A stretch of DNA of 64,000 nucleotides from Aquimarina sp. TRL1 (GTDB lineage Bacteria > Bacteroidota > Bacteroidia > Flavobacteriales > Flavobacteriaceae): assembly GCF_013365535.1 (NCBI RefSeq), contig NZ_CP053590.1:2532501-2596500 (forward strand). Direction: 5' to 3'. Positions 17,165-26,585 of the stretch are shown piece after piece. Position 1 is the first letter of the stretch. Each line of letters starts with the position of its first letter. The position numbers and the translations under genes are program-made. The notes below the pieces were generated by a model. It was given only the letters and a program-made list of their open reading frames with translations, was not told the DNA's origin and did no database searches.

Positions 17165-18028
17165 GTGAAAAGGAATGTTGAATGTATAAAAGATAGAAAA
17201 ACTATTTTTTCTGATGATATCGGAGATAAGGAGCGTGGAAGAAAAGTGATTTCTCCTTCAAGAAACACAAGTCCGAAATTAACTGTAGTAGGAGCAGGTC
17301 CTGGAGATGCAGATTTGATAACACTTAAGGCGATTAAAGCGTTGGTGTCGGCAGATGTAGTGTTATATGACTCATTGATAAATGAAGAATTACTGGAATA
17401 TGCTTCTGATGCCGAAAAGATTTTTGTAGGAAAAAGAAAAGGCTGCTATGCATATCATCAAGATCAGATCAATGAATTAATTGTCAGTAGAGCAAAAGAA
17501 AAAGGACATGTAGTACGCTTAAAAGGAGGAGATCCGTTTATTTTTGGAAGAGGAGCAGAAGAAATCGACTATGTAAAACAGTTTGGTTTACAGACAGAAA
17601 TGATCCCAGGAATATCGTCCTCATTAGCAGTGCCAGCTTATCAGGGAATCCCTTTGACTAGAAGAGGAGTTTCAGAAAGTTTTTGGGTAATAACAGGTAC
17701 AACAAAGGCTCATAAATTATCAGAAGATGTTTATCTGGCGGCAAAGTCTAATGCGACGATTGTAATTTTGATGGGCATGGGTAAGTTGAATGAAATAGTT
17801 AGTATCTTTGCAGACGAAAATAGAGAAAGTACGCCTGTTGCGATCATTCAGAATGGAACAACTAAAGACGAAAAATTCGGTTTTGGAACCATTGATTCTA
17901 TTCAAAAGGTCGTAGCTGAAAAAGGATTATCATCACCAGCAATTATTGTTATAGGAGAGGTGGTGAATAACAGAGTTGAGTTAGAGTCTATTTACCAAAG
18001 AGTAAATGAAGAAGTTGCGTCAGAATAA
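17165..18028 (+). CDS. cobA: Uroporphyrinogen-III C-methyltransferase
   Basis: Transfers two methyl groups from SAM to uroporphyrinogen III, giving precorrin-2 for siroheme. VGAGPGDADLITLKA opens the tetrapyrrole methylase domain at about residue 42; LKGGDPFIFGRG and VIPGI-type segments follow. The GTG start at 17165 has a strong GGAGG five bases upstream, rare in this phylum. It gives an N-terminal extension of about 36 residues not typical of the family; no in-frame ATG exists before the domain, though a GTG near 17246 could be an alternative. The gene sits between the siroheme-dependent reductase and the dehydrogenase gene. Confidence 0.93.
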   Translation: MKRNVECIKDRKTIFSDDIGDKERGRKVISPSRNTSPKLTVVGAGPGDADLITLKAIKALVSADVVLYDSLINEELLEYASDAEKIFVGKRKGCYAYHQDQINELIVSRAKEKGHVVRLKGGDPFIFGRGAEEIDYVKQFGLQTEMIPGISSSLAVPAYQGIPLTRRGVSESFWVITGTTKAHKLSEDVYLAAKSNATIVILMGMGKLNEIVSIFADENRESTPVAIIQNGTTKDEKFGFGTIDSIQKVVAEKGLSSPAIIVIGEVVNNRVELESIYQRVNEEVASE

Positions 18029-18046
18029 GTAATACCTGAGATCGTA

Positions 18047-18634
18047 ATGGAAAGAAATAACTTATATCCTGTTTTTTTGAAACTAAAAAACCTTAAAGTA
18101 CTGATTGTAGGAGGAGGAAATGTAGCAGAAGAAAAGCTTACTTTTTTGTTAAAATCAAGTCCTGATGCAAATATTACAATTGTAGCACCGGAATTTGGTC
18201 AGGGAACAAAGAAACTAGCAAGTGATTTTGGAGTGAAAATGATCACAAAAAAATATAAAAAAAAGTTTCTGAAAGGTAAGCATATAGCAATTGCAACCAC
18301 AGATGTGCCAGCGGTGAATATAAAAGTATTCGAGGATTGTCAAAAAAAGAATATTCTTGTTAATGTAGCCGATAACCCACCTTATTGTGATTTTTATATG
18401 GGGGGAGTTGTGACAAAAGGGAATGTGAAAATAGCAATTTCTACAAACGGAAAATCTCCGACTACAGCAAAGAGACTACGTCAGTTTTTTGAAGAAGTAA
18501 TTCCAGAAAATATTGATGATCTAGTAAAGAATTTAAACGAGTATAGAAAAACTATAAAAGGTGATTTTGGAGAAAAAGTGGAACGATTGAACGAATTCAC
18601 CAAAGAATTAATAGCTAAAAAAGTTGAGAAATGA
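18047..18634 (+). CDS. Precorrin-2 dehydrogenase (siroheme synthase N-terminal type)
   Basis: Oxidises precorrin-2 to sirohydrochlorin with NAD and may insert iron, like yeast Met8p or the N-terminal half of CysG. Seen: PVFLKLKNLKVLIVGGGNVAEEK with the GGGxVA nucleotide-binding loop, and NVADNPPYCDFYMGG plus ISTNGKSPTTAKRLR, which are family hallmarks. It is 195 residues, stand-alone, and follows cobA by 18 bases. Its stop overlaps the next start (ATGA). No separate chelatase is seen here, so this protein may also perform iron insertion. Confidence 0.92.
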   Translation: MERNNLYPVFLKLKNLKVLIVGGGNVAEEKLTFLLKSSPDANITIVAPEFGQGTKKLASDFGVKMITKKYKKKFLKGKHIAIATTDVPAVNIKVFEDCQKKNILVNVADNPPYCDFYMGGVVTKGNVKIAISTNGKSPTTAKRLRQFFEEVIPENIDDLVKNLNEYRKTIKGDFGEKVERLNEFTKELIAKKVEK

Positions 18635-19686
18635 TTAAGACAGATATTTTAATTATTGGAGCAGGTCCAACAGGATTGTTTACAGTATTTGAAGCAGGAT
18701 TGTTGAAGTTGAAATGTCATCTTATAGATGCATTGCCACAACCTGGAGGACAATGTGCAGAGATTTATCCTAAAAAACCTATTTATGATATACCAGGATT
18801 TCCTGAAGTATTGGCAGGAGACCTAGTAGATAACCTAATGGAGCAGATTAAATCATTCGAACCTGGATTTACGTTAGGAGAAAGAGCAGATACAATAGAA
18901 AAACAAGAGGATGGAACGTTTATTGTTACCACAAATAGGGGAACAAAACACCATGCGCCAGTAGTAGCTATTGCAGGAGGTTTAGGATCTTTTGAACCAA
19001 GGAAACCACCAATTGCTAATATTGCAGATTTTGAAGATAAAGGAGTCGCTTACATCATTAGAGATCCTGAAGTATACAGAGATCAGCGTGTAGTTATAGC
19101 AGGAGGAGGAGATTCTGCATTAGACTGGACAATCTTCCTGGCAGATGTAGCAAGTGAAGTAACTCTGGTTCATAGAAGAAACGAATTTAGAGGAGCCTTA
19201 GATTCTGTAGAAAAGGTTGCGGAATTAAAGAAGTTAGGCAAGGTAAACTTAATTACCGAAGCAGAAGTAGTAGGACTTCACGGAGAAGAACATATTACTG
19301 GAGTTACGGTAAAGCACAAAACAGAAGGAGAGTTTGTGAAAGATACAGACCACTTTATTCCGTTATTCGGACTATCTCCTAAATTAGGACCAATAGCGAA
19401 TTGGGGATTAGAGATAGAGAAAAATGCAATCAAAGTGGATAATACATTAGATTATCAAACGAATATCCCAGGAATTTATGCTATCGGAGATGTGAATACA
19501 TACCCAGGAAAGCTAAAATTGATTCTGTGTGGATTCCATGAAGCAACTCTAATGTGTCAAAGTGCTTACCAGAGAATTCACCCAGACAAAAAATATGTGA
19601 TGAAGTATACGACAGTAAGTGGTATTGATGGATTCGATGGGAGTAGAAAAGAAGCTAAAAAAGCAGTTGTAAAATCAATAACGTAA
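18631..19686 (+). CDS. Ferredoxin-NADP reductase, thioredoxin-reductase-like type
   Basis: Flavoenzyme that passes electrons from NADPH to ferredoxin. The FAD loop IIGAGPTGLF is near the start and the NADPH loop IAGGGDSALDW lies mid-protein; GIYAIGDVNTYPGKLKLI is the C-terminal FAD motif. The CxxC of thioredoxin reductase is absent, which separates it from that enzyme and fits the YumC/Fnr branch (351 residues). It overlaps the preceding siroheme gene by 4 bases and is followed by a ferredoxin, so it most likely powers the sulfite reductase. Confidence 0.93.
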   Translation: MIKTDILIIGAGPTGLFTVFEAGLLKLKCHLIDALPQPGGQCAEIYPKKPIYDIPGFPEVLAGDLVDNLMEQIKSFEPGFTLGERADTIEKQEDGTFIVTTNRGTKHHAPVVAIAGGLGSFEPRKPPIANIADFEDKGVAYIIRDPEVYRDQRVVIAGGGDSALDWTIFLADVASEVTLVHRRNEFRGALDSVEKVAELKKLGKVNLITEAEVVGLHGEEHITGVTVKHKTEGEFVKDTDHFIPLFGLSPKLGPIANWGLEIEKNAIKVDNTLDYQTNIPGIYAIGDVNTYPGKLKLILCGFHEATLMCQSAYQRIHPDKKYVMKYTTVSGIDGFDGSRKEAKKAVVKSIT

Positions 19687-19785
19687 AAAGAATAATAGAA
19701 ACAATAGTTTCTATATTTTGACCAAACTAATTATTAATTCAATAATAGTAAGATTACTTTGCTAAAGTAAATCTTGGGAGAAAAT

Positions 19786-20103
19786 ATGTCAGACGTAACA
19801 ATAAAAATAAAAGACAGAGAAGGAGTGGTTCATGAAGTACAAGCGCCAACAGATATGGCAATGAACCTGATGGAAGTATGCAAAGCATATGAATTGCCGG
19901 TAGAAGGAACATGTGGAGGGATGGCAATGTGCGCGTCTTGTCAATGTTATGTACTGTCTGATCATGAATTGCCAGAGATGGGAGACGATGAAGATATGAT
20001 GTTAGCAGAAGCATTTCATGTAGAAGATAATAGTAGATTAGGATGTCAAATACCTATTACAGAAGCCTTAGATGGTTTAGAGATAGAATTGGCACCAGAA
20101 TAA
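19786..20103 (+). CDS. 2Fe-2S ferredoxin
   Basis: Small electron carrier, 105 residues, with the 2Fe-2S ligands in CGGMAMCASC and a fourth Cys in RLGCQIP, the adrenodoxin-like spacing. It probably shuttles electrons from the reductase encoded just upstream to the sulfite reductase. I choose the ATG at 19786; a TTG four codons upstream is in frame but poorer. It is the last gene of the operon, followed by a terminator at 20115-20145. Confidence 0.93.
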   Translation: MSDVTIKIKDREGVVHEVQAPTDMAMNLMEVCKAYELPVEGTCGGMAMCASCQCYVLSDHELPEMGDDEDMMLAEAFHVEDNSRLGCQIPITEALDGLEIELAPE

Positions 20104-20114
20104 TATTTTTTTAG

Positions 20115-20145
20115 AAAAGGTCATGGTATATGCTGTGACCTTTTT
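20115..20145 (+). terminator. Terminator of the sulfate assimilation operon
   Basis: AAAAGGTCA and TGACCTTTT form a 9-bp stem with a 12-base loop, followed by T residues, 12 bases after the ferredoxin stop. Confidence 0.85.
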
Positions 20146-20158
20146 CAAAAAAATAAAC

Positions 20159-20189
20159 TTGCAAAACAAAAGGAGATGCCTTTTCTTTG
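20159..20189 (+). promoter_or_regulatory. Candidate promoter of the methionine synthase operon
   Basis: TTG (20159-20161), a 20-base spacer and TTTCTTTG (20182-20189), one mismatch from TAnnTTTG. It lies about 60 bases before the SAM-I aptamer. Confidence 0.45.
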
Positions 20190-20248
20190 CATCAGATTTT
20201 TTAATACGCACTAATTGTCGTAAAAAAATAGTTCTTACACGTATTTAA

Positions 20249-20351
20249 TGTTATCAAGAAAGGTGGAGGGAATAGACCCTGTGAAACCTTAGCAACCCTT
20301 TATCTGGTAAAGAAGGTGCTACATTCTATTCGCGCAGCGAAATAGATAACA
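20249..20351 (+). promoter_or_regulatory. SAM-I (S-box) riboswitch, methionine synthase operon
   Basis: P1 is TGTTATC (20249-20255) with GATAACA (20345-20351). The core AAGGTGGAGGGA, GACCCTGTGAAACCTT and TTAGCAACCC closely matches the copy at 3857. Downstream, TTTCTTGATA (20384-20393) is a perfect 10-base complement of TATCAAGAAA (20252-20261) and would compete with P1. The remaining stretch to the gene at 20543 shows no other feature. Confidence 0.95.
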
Positions 20352-20542
20352 ATTCTATAAGCAGTTGTACTGTCCTCACTAATTTTCTTGATACCTTATA
20401 AATTCACTAAAACAAATGTAATCATTGTTTTTAGTAAGAGTATTTATATTGTTTTTTATCACAGGACTCTTTTTCATTATTTAGAAAAGAGTGTGATACT
20501 AATTCGGCTTGCGTGTTATAATGCTAAAGAATACAGTTATCG

Positions 20543-21532
20543 ATGAAAGATATACATAAGATTATAAAGGAACGCATTCTGATTTTAGATGGCGCTATGG
20601 GGACAATGTTGCAGCGCTATAAATTTACAGAAGAAGATTTTCGGGGAGAGAGATTCAAAGAGTGGCCGGTTCCTCTTCAGGGGAATAATGACTTATTGAG
20701 TATAACTCAGCCTGATGCCATTAAAGAAGTGCATAAACTGTATTTTCAGGCAGGAGCAGATATCGTAGAAACCAATACATTTTCAGGAACGACCATTGCG
20801 ATGGCAGATTATGAAATGGAAGAGCTGGTATATGAGCTAAACTATGAATCGGCAAAAATAGCCAGAGAAGTAGCAGATGTGTTTACAGAAAAAGAACCGC
20901 ATAAACCTAGGTTTGTAGCAGGATCGATCGGACCTACTAATAGAACAGCCAGTATGTCTCCGGATGTGAATGATCCAGGGTATAGAGCAGTAACTTTTGA
21001 TGAGTTGAGAATTGCTTATAAACAACAAGTAGAAGCACTACTGGATGGAGGAGCAGATATACTGTTGGTAGAAACTATATTTGATACACTAAATGCAAAA
21101 GCGGCACTATTTGCTATAGAAGAAGTAAAAGAAGAAAGAGAGATTGAAGTGCCAATCATGATTAGTGGCACCATAACAGATGCTAGTGGACGAACCTTAT
21201 CAGGGCAAACAGCAGAAGCATTTCTCATTTCTGTTTCGCATATCCCCATGTTATCAATAGGGTTTAATTGTGCATTGGGAGCTGATCAGTTAACGCCTCA
21301 TTTAGAAGTACTGTCGCAAAAATCTGAATTTGCTACTTCTGCACACCCAAATGCAGGATTACCAAATGCCTTTGGAGAATATGATGAAACTCCAGAACAG
21401 ATGGCAGATCAGATTAAAGAATATTTAGATAAAAACTTGATTAATATTGTAGGAGGGTGTTGTGGAACAACTCCGGAACATATTAAAGCAATAGCTGATT
21501 TAACTAAAGATTATAAACCTAGACAGTTGTAG
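20543..21532 (+). CDS. metH: Methionine synthase, homocysteine-binding subunit
   Basis: The N-terminal module of cobalamin-dependent methionine synthase as a stand-alone 329-residue protein. It carries the zinc and homocysteine site: Cys in GFNCALGA and the Cys pair in [10 protein letters not shown]. The start [13 protein letters not shown] is typical. The remaining modules are encoded 67 bases downstream, so the two proteins together should methylate homocysteine. The split is clean, with separate start and stop, not a frameshift. SAM-I control fits the end product. Confidence 0.95.
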   Translation: MKDIHKIIKERILILDGAMGTMLQRYKFTEEDFRGERFKEWPVPLQGNNDLLSITQPDAIKEVHKLYFQAGADIVETNTFSGTTIAMADYEMEELVYELNYESAKIAREVADVFTEKEPHKPRFVAGSIGPTNRTASMSPDVNDPGYRAVTFDELRIAYKQQVEALLDGGADILLVETIFDTLNAKAALFAIEEVKEEREIEVPIMISGTITDASGRTLSGQTAEAFLISVSHIPMLSIGFNCALGADQLTPHLEVLSQKSEFATSAHPNAGLPNAFGEYDETPEQMADQIKEYLDKNLINIVGGCCGTTPEHIKAIADLTKDYKPRQL

Positions 21533-21599
21533 GGGAATTGTTCTTCATGTGAGAAGAATATAAAAATAAATTATCATAGGTTGTTAATACGAAGAGATT

Positions 21600-24317
21600 A
21601 TGACAAAAAATAAGTCAGGGCAATCCATAGAAAAAAAATATCTGAAACTATCAGGTTTAGAGCCGTTGGTTGTTACTCCTGATACTAACTTTATTAATGT
21701 AGGAGAGCGAACAAATGTAGCTGGTTCTCGAAAATTTCTTCGCCTGATTAAAGAAGAAAAATTTGATGAAGCATTAGCTATTGCCAGGCATCAGGTAGAA
21801 GGAGGGGCACAGGTTATTGATATTAATATGGATGATGGGTTGATTGACGGGAAAGAAGCAATGGTTCGATTTCTGAACCTGATAGTTTCAGAACCAGATA
21901 TTGCCAGAGTACCTATTATGATTGATAGCTCCAAATGGGATATTATTGAAGCAGGGCTTCAGGTTGTACAGGGGAAATGTGTGGTTAACTCAATTAGCTT
22001 GAAAGAAGGAGAGGAAGAGTTTATAAAACACGCTAAGCTGATAAAAATGTACGGAGCAGCTGTTATTGTAATGGCGTTTGATGAAGTGGGACAGGCAGAT
22101 AACTATGAACGCCGTATAGAAATATCCAAAAGATCTTATGATGTTCTGGTTGATCAGGTAGGGTTTCCGCCAGAAGATATCATTTTTGATTTGAATATCT
22201 TCCCGGTGGCAACAGGAATGGAAGAACATAGAAAAAATGCAATTGATTTTATAGAAGCAACCAGGTGGGTTAGAGAGAACCTGCCACATTGTAGTGTAAG
22301 TGGAGGAGTGAGTAATGTCTCTTTTTCATTTAGAGGGAATAATGTGGTAAGAGAGGCGATGCATTCAGTCTTTTTGTATCATGCTATTGAAGCAGGGATG
22401 AATATGGGGATTGTAAACCCCGCCATGTTAGAGGTGTATGATGATATCCCAAAAGATCTTCTGGAATATGTCGAAGATGTGATTTTGGATCGAAGAGAAG
22501 ATGCTACAGAGCGATTATTGGATTTTGCAGAAACCGTTAAAGGAGTTAAGAAAGAAAAAACGGTAGATCTATCATGGAGAGAAGAGAGTTTGCAAGACCG
22601 GATAACAAGAGCATTGGTCAAAGGGATAGATGAGTATGTAGAAGAAGATGTAGAAGAAGCGAGACAAAGCTTAAGTAAACCTATCGAGGTGATAGAAGGT
22701 CCTTTGATGACAGGGATGAACGTGGTAGGAGACCTCTTTGGTTCGGGAAAAATGTTCCTGCCTCAAGTGGTTAAATCTGCTAGGGTGATGAAAAAGGCAG
22801 TAGCGTATTTATTGCCGTTTATAGAGGAAGAGAAAAAGAAAAATGCAACAGGAGATGTAGGAGGAAGTGATAGTGCCGGAAAAGTTTTGATGGCCACTGT
22901 TAAAGGAGATGTGCATGATATAGGTAAAAATATCGTCTCTGTGGTATTAGGGTGTAACAACTACGAAATAGTAGACCTAGGAGTGATGGTGCCTCCTGAA
23001 AAAATTATTCAGACAGCCATCGATGAGCAAGTGGATATTATCGGGCTAAGTGGTTTGATTACTCCTTCATTGGATGAGATGGTATATCTGGCTAAGGAAA
23101 TGGAACGAAAAAACTTTAAAATCCCATTGCTGATTGGAGGAGCTACCACATCAAAGGCGCATACGGCAGTTAAGATAGATCCACAGTATAAAAATGCAGT
23201 AGTCCATGTTAATGATGCTTCTAGGGCAGTAACTGTAGTAGGAGACCTGTTGAATAAAAGGAGTAATCAGAAATATGTCGGAGATATAAAAGAGGATTAT
23301 GAAAAGTTTAGAGAAGGCTTCCTAAAACGAACAAAAAGAAAAGAATACCTAAGCATTCAGGAAGCGAGAGAGAATAAATACAAAGTCGATTGGGATACCA
23401 CAACGATTAAGAAACCTAATAAATTAGGAATTCATGTGATAGAGAATTTCGATATAACGACTTTGGAACCTTATATAGATTGGAGTCCTTTCTTTAGGTC
23501 ATGGGACTTACATGGGAAGTATCCAAAAATACTAGAAGATAAGGTGGTTGGAGAGCAGGCAACGGTTTTGTTTAAAGACGCTCAGGAACTATTAAAAAGA
23601 GTCTTTGATGAAAAATTGCTTTCGGCAAAAGCAATTTATGGATTGTTTGAAGCAAATACCATAAATGATGATGATATTCAGGTGTATGCTGATGGAGCAC
23701 CAGCTGTGATTTTTAGAACCCTGAGGCAACAATTAAAAAAATATAAAGGAAAACCAAATCTGGCATTGGCAGACTTTATAGCTCCGGCGGATAGTGAAAA
23801 GAAAGATTATATCGGTTGTTTCTGTGTATCCACAGGGTTTGGAACCCAGGAGTTAGCCACAGCTTTTGAAAAAGAGCACGACGATTATAATTCAATTATG
23901 ATTAAAGCATTAGCAGACCGTCTGGCAGAAGCCTTTGCAGAATACTTACATGAGAAAGTAAGGAAAGAAGACTGGGGGTACGCTGTTGATGAACAGTTGT
24001 CTAATGATGAATTGATTAAAGAAACTTATATCGGGATTCGTCCAGCGCCCGGCTATCCTGCTTGCCCTGATCATTTAGAGAAGTTAACAATCTGGGAATT
24101 GTTGAAAGTAAAAGAAGAAATAGGAGTAGCGTTGACAGAGAGTATTGCCATGTGGCCAGCAGCATCAGTATCTGGATATTACTTTGGTAATAAAGAAGCA
24201 TCTTATTTTGGATTAGGAAAGATAAGAGAAGACCAGTTAAAGGATTTTGCAGAAAGAAAAAATGTAGATATAGCATATGCTAGAAAATGGTTGAATCCAA
24301 ACCTGTTAGAAGAGTAA
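21600..24317 (+). CDS. metH: Methionine synthase, folate/cobalamin/activation subunit
   Basis: A 905-residue protein with the rest of MetH. In order: pterin-binding domain ([16 protein letters not shown], then [10 protein letters not shown]), cobalamin cap and binding domains with the DxHxxG loop at D437-V-H439, where His would ligate cobalt, and the C-terminal SAM-dependent reactivation domain ([12 protein letters not shown]). It transfers the methyl group of methyltetrahydrofolate to homocysteine held by the upstream subunit. metF, which makes the folate substrate, overlaps or abuts its end. Confidence 0.96.
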   Translation: MTKNKSGQSIEKKYLKLSGLEPLVVTPDTNFINVGERTNVAGSRKFLRLIKEEKFDEALAIARHQVEGGAQVIDINMDDGLIDGKEAMVRFLNLIVSEPDIARVPIMIDSSKWDIIEAGLQVVQGKCVVNSISLKEGEEEFIKHAKLIKMYGAAVIVMAFDEVGQADNYERRIEISKRSYDVLVDQVGFPPEDIIFDLNIFPVATGMEEHRKNAIDFIEATRWVRENLPHCSVSGGVSNVSFSFRGNNVVREAMHSVFLYHAIEAGMNMGIVNPAMLEVYDDIPKDLLEYVEDVILDRREDATERLLDFAETVKGVKKEKTVDLSWREESLQDRITRALVKGIDEYVEEDVEEARQSLSKPIEVIEGPLMTGMNVVGDLFGSGKMFLPQVVKSARVMKKAVAYLLPFIEEEKKKNATGDVGGSDSAGKVLMATVKGDVHDIGKNIVSVVLGCNNYEIVDLGVMVPPEKIIQTAIDEQVDIIGLSGLITPSLDEMVYLAKEMERKNFKIPLLIGGATTSKAHTAVKIDPQYKNAVVHVNDASRAVTVVGDLLNKRSNQKYVGDIKEDYEKFREGFLKRTKRKEYLSIQEARENKYKVDWDTTTIKKPNKLGIHVIENFDITTLEPYIDWSPFFRSWDLHGKYPKILEDKVVGEQATVLFKDAQELLKRVFDEKLLSAKAIYGLFEANTINDDDIQVYADGAPAVIFRTLRQQLKKYKGKPNLALADFIAPADSEKKDYIGCFCVSTGFGTQELATAFEKEHDDYNSIMIKALADRLAEAFAEYLHEKVRKEDWGYAVDEQLSNDELIKETYIGIRPAPGYPACPDHLEKLTIWELLKVKEEIGVALTESIAMWPAASVSGYYFGNKEASYFGLGKIREDQLKDFAERKNVDIAYARKWLNPNLLEE

Positions 24318-24367
24318 TTGACAGAAAGACCATAAGTAGCAATAACATAATTAACCAAGCAGCGAGA

Positions 24368-25321
24368 ATGAAAGTAACAGAACATATAAAAAAAGCCAAA
24401 GGGAAAACATTGTTTTCCTTTGAGTTAATACCACCACAAAAAGGAAAAAGCATACAGGAACTATATAATAATATAGACCCGTTAATGGAGTTTAATCCAC
24501 CATTTATAGATGTAACAACTTCTAGAGAGGAATTTATTTATATCGACAGGGATGGGTTGCTGGATAAGAAATTAACACGAATGAGACCGGGAACTGTAGG
24601 GATTTGCGCTTCTATAAAACATAAGTATAATGTAGATACAATACCTCATGTACTTTGCGGAGGATTTACTAAAGAAGAAACAGAGTATTTATTAGTAGAT
24701 TGTCATTATCTGGGGATTGATAATGTTATGGCATTAAGAGGAGATGCTATGAAAGAAGAAAAGTACTTTGTCCCTACCAGAGGAGGGCATACATATGCAA
24801 ATGAATTGGTAAAGCAAATTACCAATATGAATAAAGGAAAGTTTTTACATGAAGTTATAGAATCAGACAATAAGTCAGATTTTTGTATTGGGGTAGCTGG
24901 TTATCCCGAAAAACATATGGAAGCTCCTTCTCTCGATGCAGACTTAAGAAGATTAAAAGAAAAAGTTGATGCAGGAGCAGACTATATTGTGACTCAGATG
25001 TTTTTTGATAATAAAAGATATTTCTCTTTTGTAGAAAAAGCAAGAGAGCATGGGATTGAAGTACCGATCATACCAGGAATAAAGCCTGTGGCGGTACAGC
25101 GACATTTACAGTTACTACCTCAGGTTTTTAAACTAGATATGCCAGATGAATTAGTAAGAGCAGTAGAGGGATGTAAGACCAGAGAACAGGTGCGACAGGT
25201 GGGAGTAGAATTCGCTATTCAACAGTCTAAGGAACTATTAGATTATGGAGTACCGGTTTTACATTATTATTCTATGGGGAAATCTGATAATATTAAACAG
25301 ATAGCCGAAGCGATTTTTTAA
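24368..25321 (+). CDS. metF: Methylenetetrahydrofolate reductase
   Basis: Flavoenzyme reducing 5,10-methylene- to 5-methyltetrahydrofolate, the methyl donor for the MetH pair. LFSFELIPPQKG near the start, NVMALRGD and GADYIVTQMFFDN are family hallmarks. I place the start at ATG 24368 (MKVTEHIKKAKG), giving 317 residues as in relatives. A longer frame from 24287 would overlap metH and add 27 residues without homologous character. It closes the SAM-I-controlled operon; no terminator is evident downstream. Confidence 0.94.
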   Translation: MKVTEHIKKAKGKTLFSFELIPPQKGKSIQELYNNIDPLMEFNPPFIDVTTSREEFIYIDRDGLLDKKLTRMRPGTVGICASIKHKYNVDTIPHVLCGGFTKEETEYLLVDCHYLGIDNVMALRGDAMKEEKYFVPTRGGHTYANELVKQITNMNKGKFLHEVIESDNKSDFCIGVAGYPEKHMEAPSLDADLRRLKEKVDAGADYIVTQMFFDNKRYFSFVEKAREHGIEVPIIPGIKPVAVQRHLQLLPQVFKLDMPDELVRAVEGCKTREQVRQVGVEFAIQQSKELLDYGVPVLHYYSMGKSDNIKQIAEAIF

Positions 25322-25336
25322 ATATATGTTAGGATA

Positions 25337-25366
25337 TTGTCCATATAGAGATAATTAGTACTTTTG
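25337..25366 (+). promoter_or_regulatory. Promoter of the PagL-like gene
   Basis: TTG (25337-25339), a 19-base spacer and TACTTTTG (25359-25366) match the Bacteroidota promoter consensus and normal spacing. Confidence 0.75.
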
Positions 25367-25461
25367 ACCGGATATCAAAAGAAAGAAATGTAGTCATCTT
25401 TAGGTAGATTGATTACATTTTTTGTTTGAATAAAAAGAGGTTACAAATTAAGATTTGAAAT

Positions 25462-26568
25462 GTGAAAAAAGTTTTCTTTGGAGGATTTTTGATGTTAAGC
25501 TTTTTGTTAAAAGCTCAGGAGAGTGAAGTAACGAATGCTCGTAAGTATACAGTTGGGATTACTGCTTTTAGTGGTACCGTGTTGAAGCATAACCCTACAA
25601 TATCTCACCTGATTACCGGACACCCATCGGGGATTTTATTGTCAGTTGATAGGAAAACATTTGGAGATCGGGAATGGCAACGTTTATATAACTACCCGGA
25701 TTATGGTGTTTCATTTATTTACCAAAATATGGATAATACATATTTGGGAGAAAATTATGGGCTTTACGCACATTATAATTTCTATTTTCTAAAGCGAACT
25801 CTGATGTTTCGAATTGCGCAAGGGATAGCTTATACGACTAATCCTTATGATATAGATGATAATTATAGAAATATAGCATATGGATCGCATATAATGAGTT
25901 CTACATATGCATTGCTAAACTATAAAAAAGAAAATATTGTAAAAGGAGTGGGGGTTGAAGCTGGTATTGGAGTGGTGCATTACTCCAATGCTAATTTTAA
26001 AGCACCTAATACCAGTACCAATACATTCCTGTTTACTGTAGGAGTTAATTATGCCGTAGATAATGAGGAATATACATTTGTAGAAAAGGAAAATGATTTG
26101 CTAAAAGGAAAAGAACCTGTGGGAGTAGGTTTTTTCTTTAGAGGAGGAGTCAATGAAAATGATGTAGTAGGATCAGGACAATATCCGTTTTATACCATAG
26201 GAGGATTTGTTGATAAACGATTAAATAAAAAAAGTGCAATTCAATTGGGAACAGAGTTGTTTTTTTCCAAAGCATTAGAACGTTATATAGATTTTAGGGC
26301 AGTAGGAGGATTTAATAATGAAACAACAGGAGACGAAGATGCTAAAAGAGTTGGGGTTTTTGCAGGACACGAACTGCGAATTAATAGATTGTCATTGCTT
26401 ACTCAATTAGGATACTATGTGTATTATCCATATGATTTTGAAGGAGAACTGTACAATAGGTTAGGACTGCAATTTTATATAACAAATAAAATAATCAGTT
26501 CTGTCACGGTACGCTCTCATGCAGCGAAGGCCGAAGCAGTAGAGTTCACGATTGGGTATCGTTTATAA
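25462..26568 (+). CDS. PagL-like acyloxyacyl hydrolase (lipid A deacylase family)
   Basis: A 368-residue outer-membrane barrel with a signal peptide (LSFLLKAQ). VHYSNANFK holds H173 and S175 in the H-x-S-N arrangement of PagL-type lipid A 3-O-deacylases. Repeated aromatic-ended strands (TYALLNYKK, LGYYVYYPYDF) and a terminal FTIGYRL fit a barrel. It is about twice the length of Pseudomonas PagL; the C-terminal half (about 210-368) may add barrel strands or a second domain. The start is GTG at 25462, since the nearby ATG is out of frame. The activity is inferred from the family. A lipoprotein gene follows after 17 bases. Confidence 0.75.
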   Translation: MKKVFFGGFLMLSFLLKAQESEVTNARKYTVGITAFSGTVLKHNPTISHLITGHPSGILLSVDRKTFGDREWQRLYNYPDYGVSFIYQNMDNTYLGENYGLYAHYNFYFLKRTLMFRIAQGIAYTTNPYDIDDNYRNIAYGSHIMSSTYALLNYKKENIVKGVGVEAGIGVVHYSNANFKAPNTSTNTFLFTVGVNYAVDNEEYTFVEKENDLLKGKEPVGVGFFFRGGVNENDVVGSGQYPFYTIGGFVDKRLNKKSAIQLGTELFFSKALERYIDFRAVGGFNNETTGDEDAKRVGVFAGHELRINRLSLLTQLGYYVYYPYDFEGELYNRLGLQFYITNKIISSVTVRSHAAKAEAVEFTIGYRL

Positions 26569-26585
26569 TTAGAGAATAAGAAGAA

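Noticed and set aside
20543..24317. Broken metH (frameshift or premature stop)
   Set aside because: Each part has a proper start and stop, the break falls at a domain border, and the split form is common in this group.
24287..24367. Upstream start of metF inside metH
   Set aside because: The extra 27 residues do not look like the family N-terminus, and the ATG at 24368 gives the usual length.
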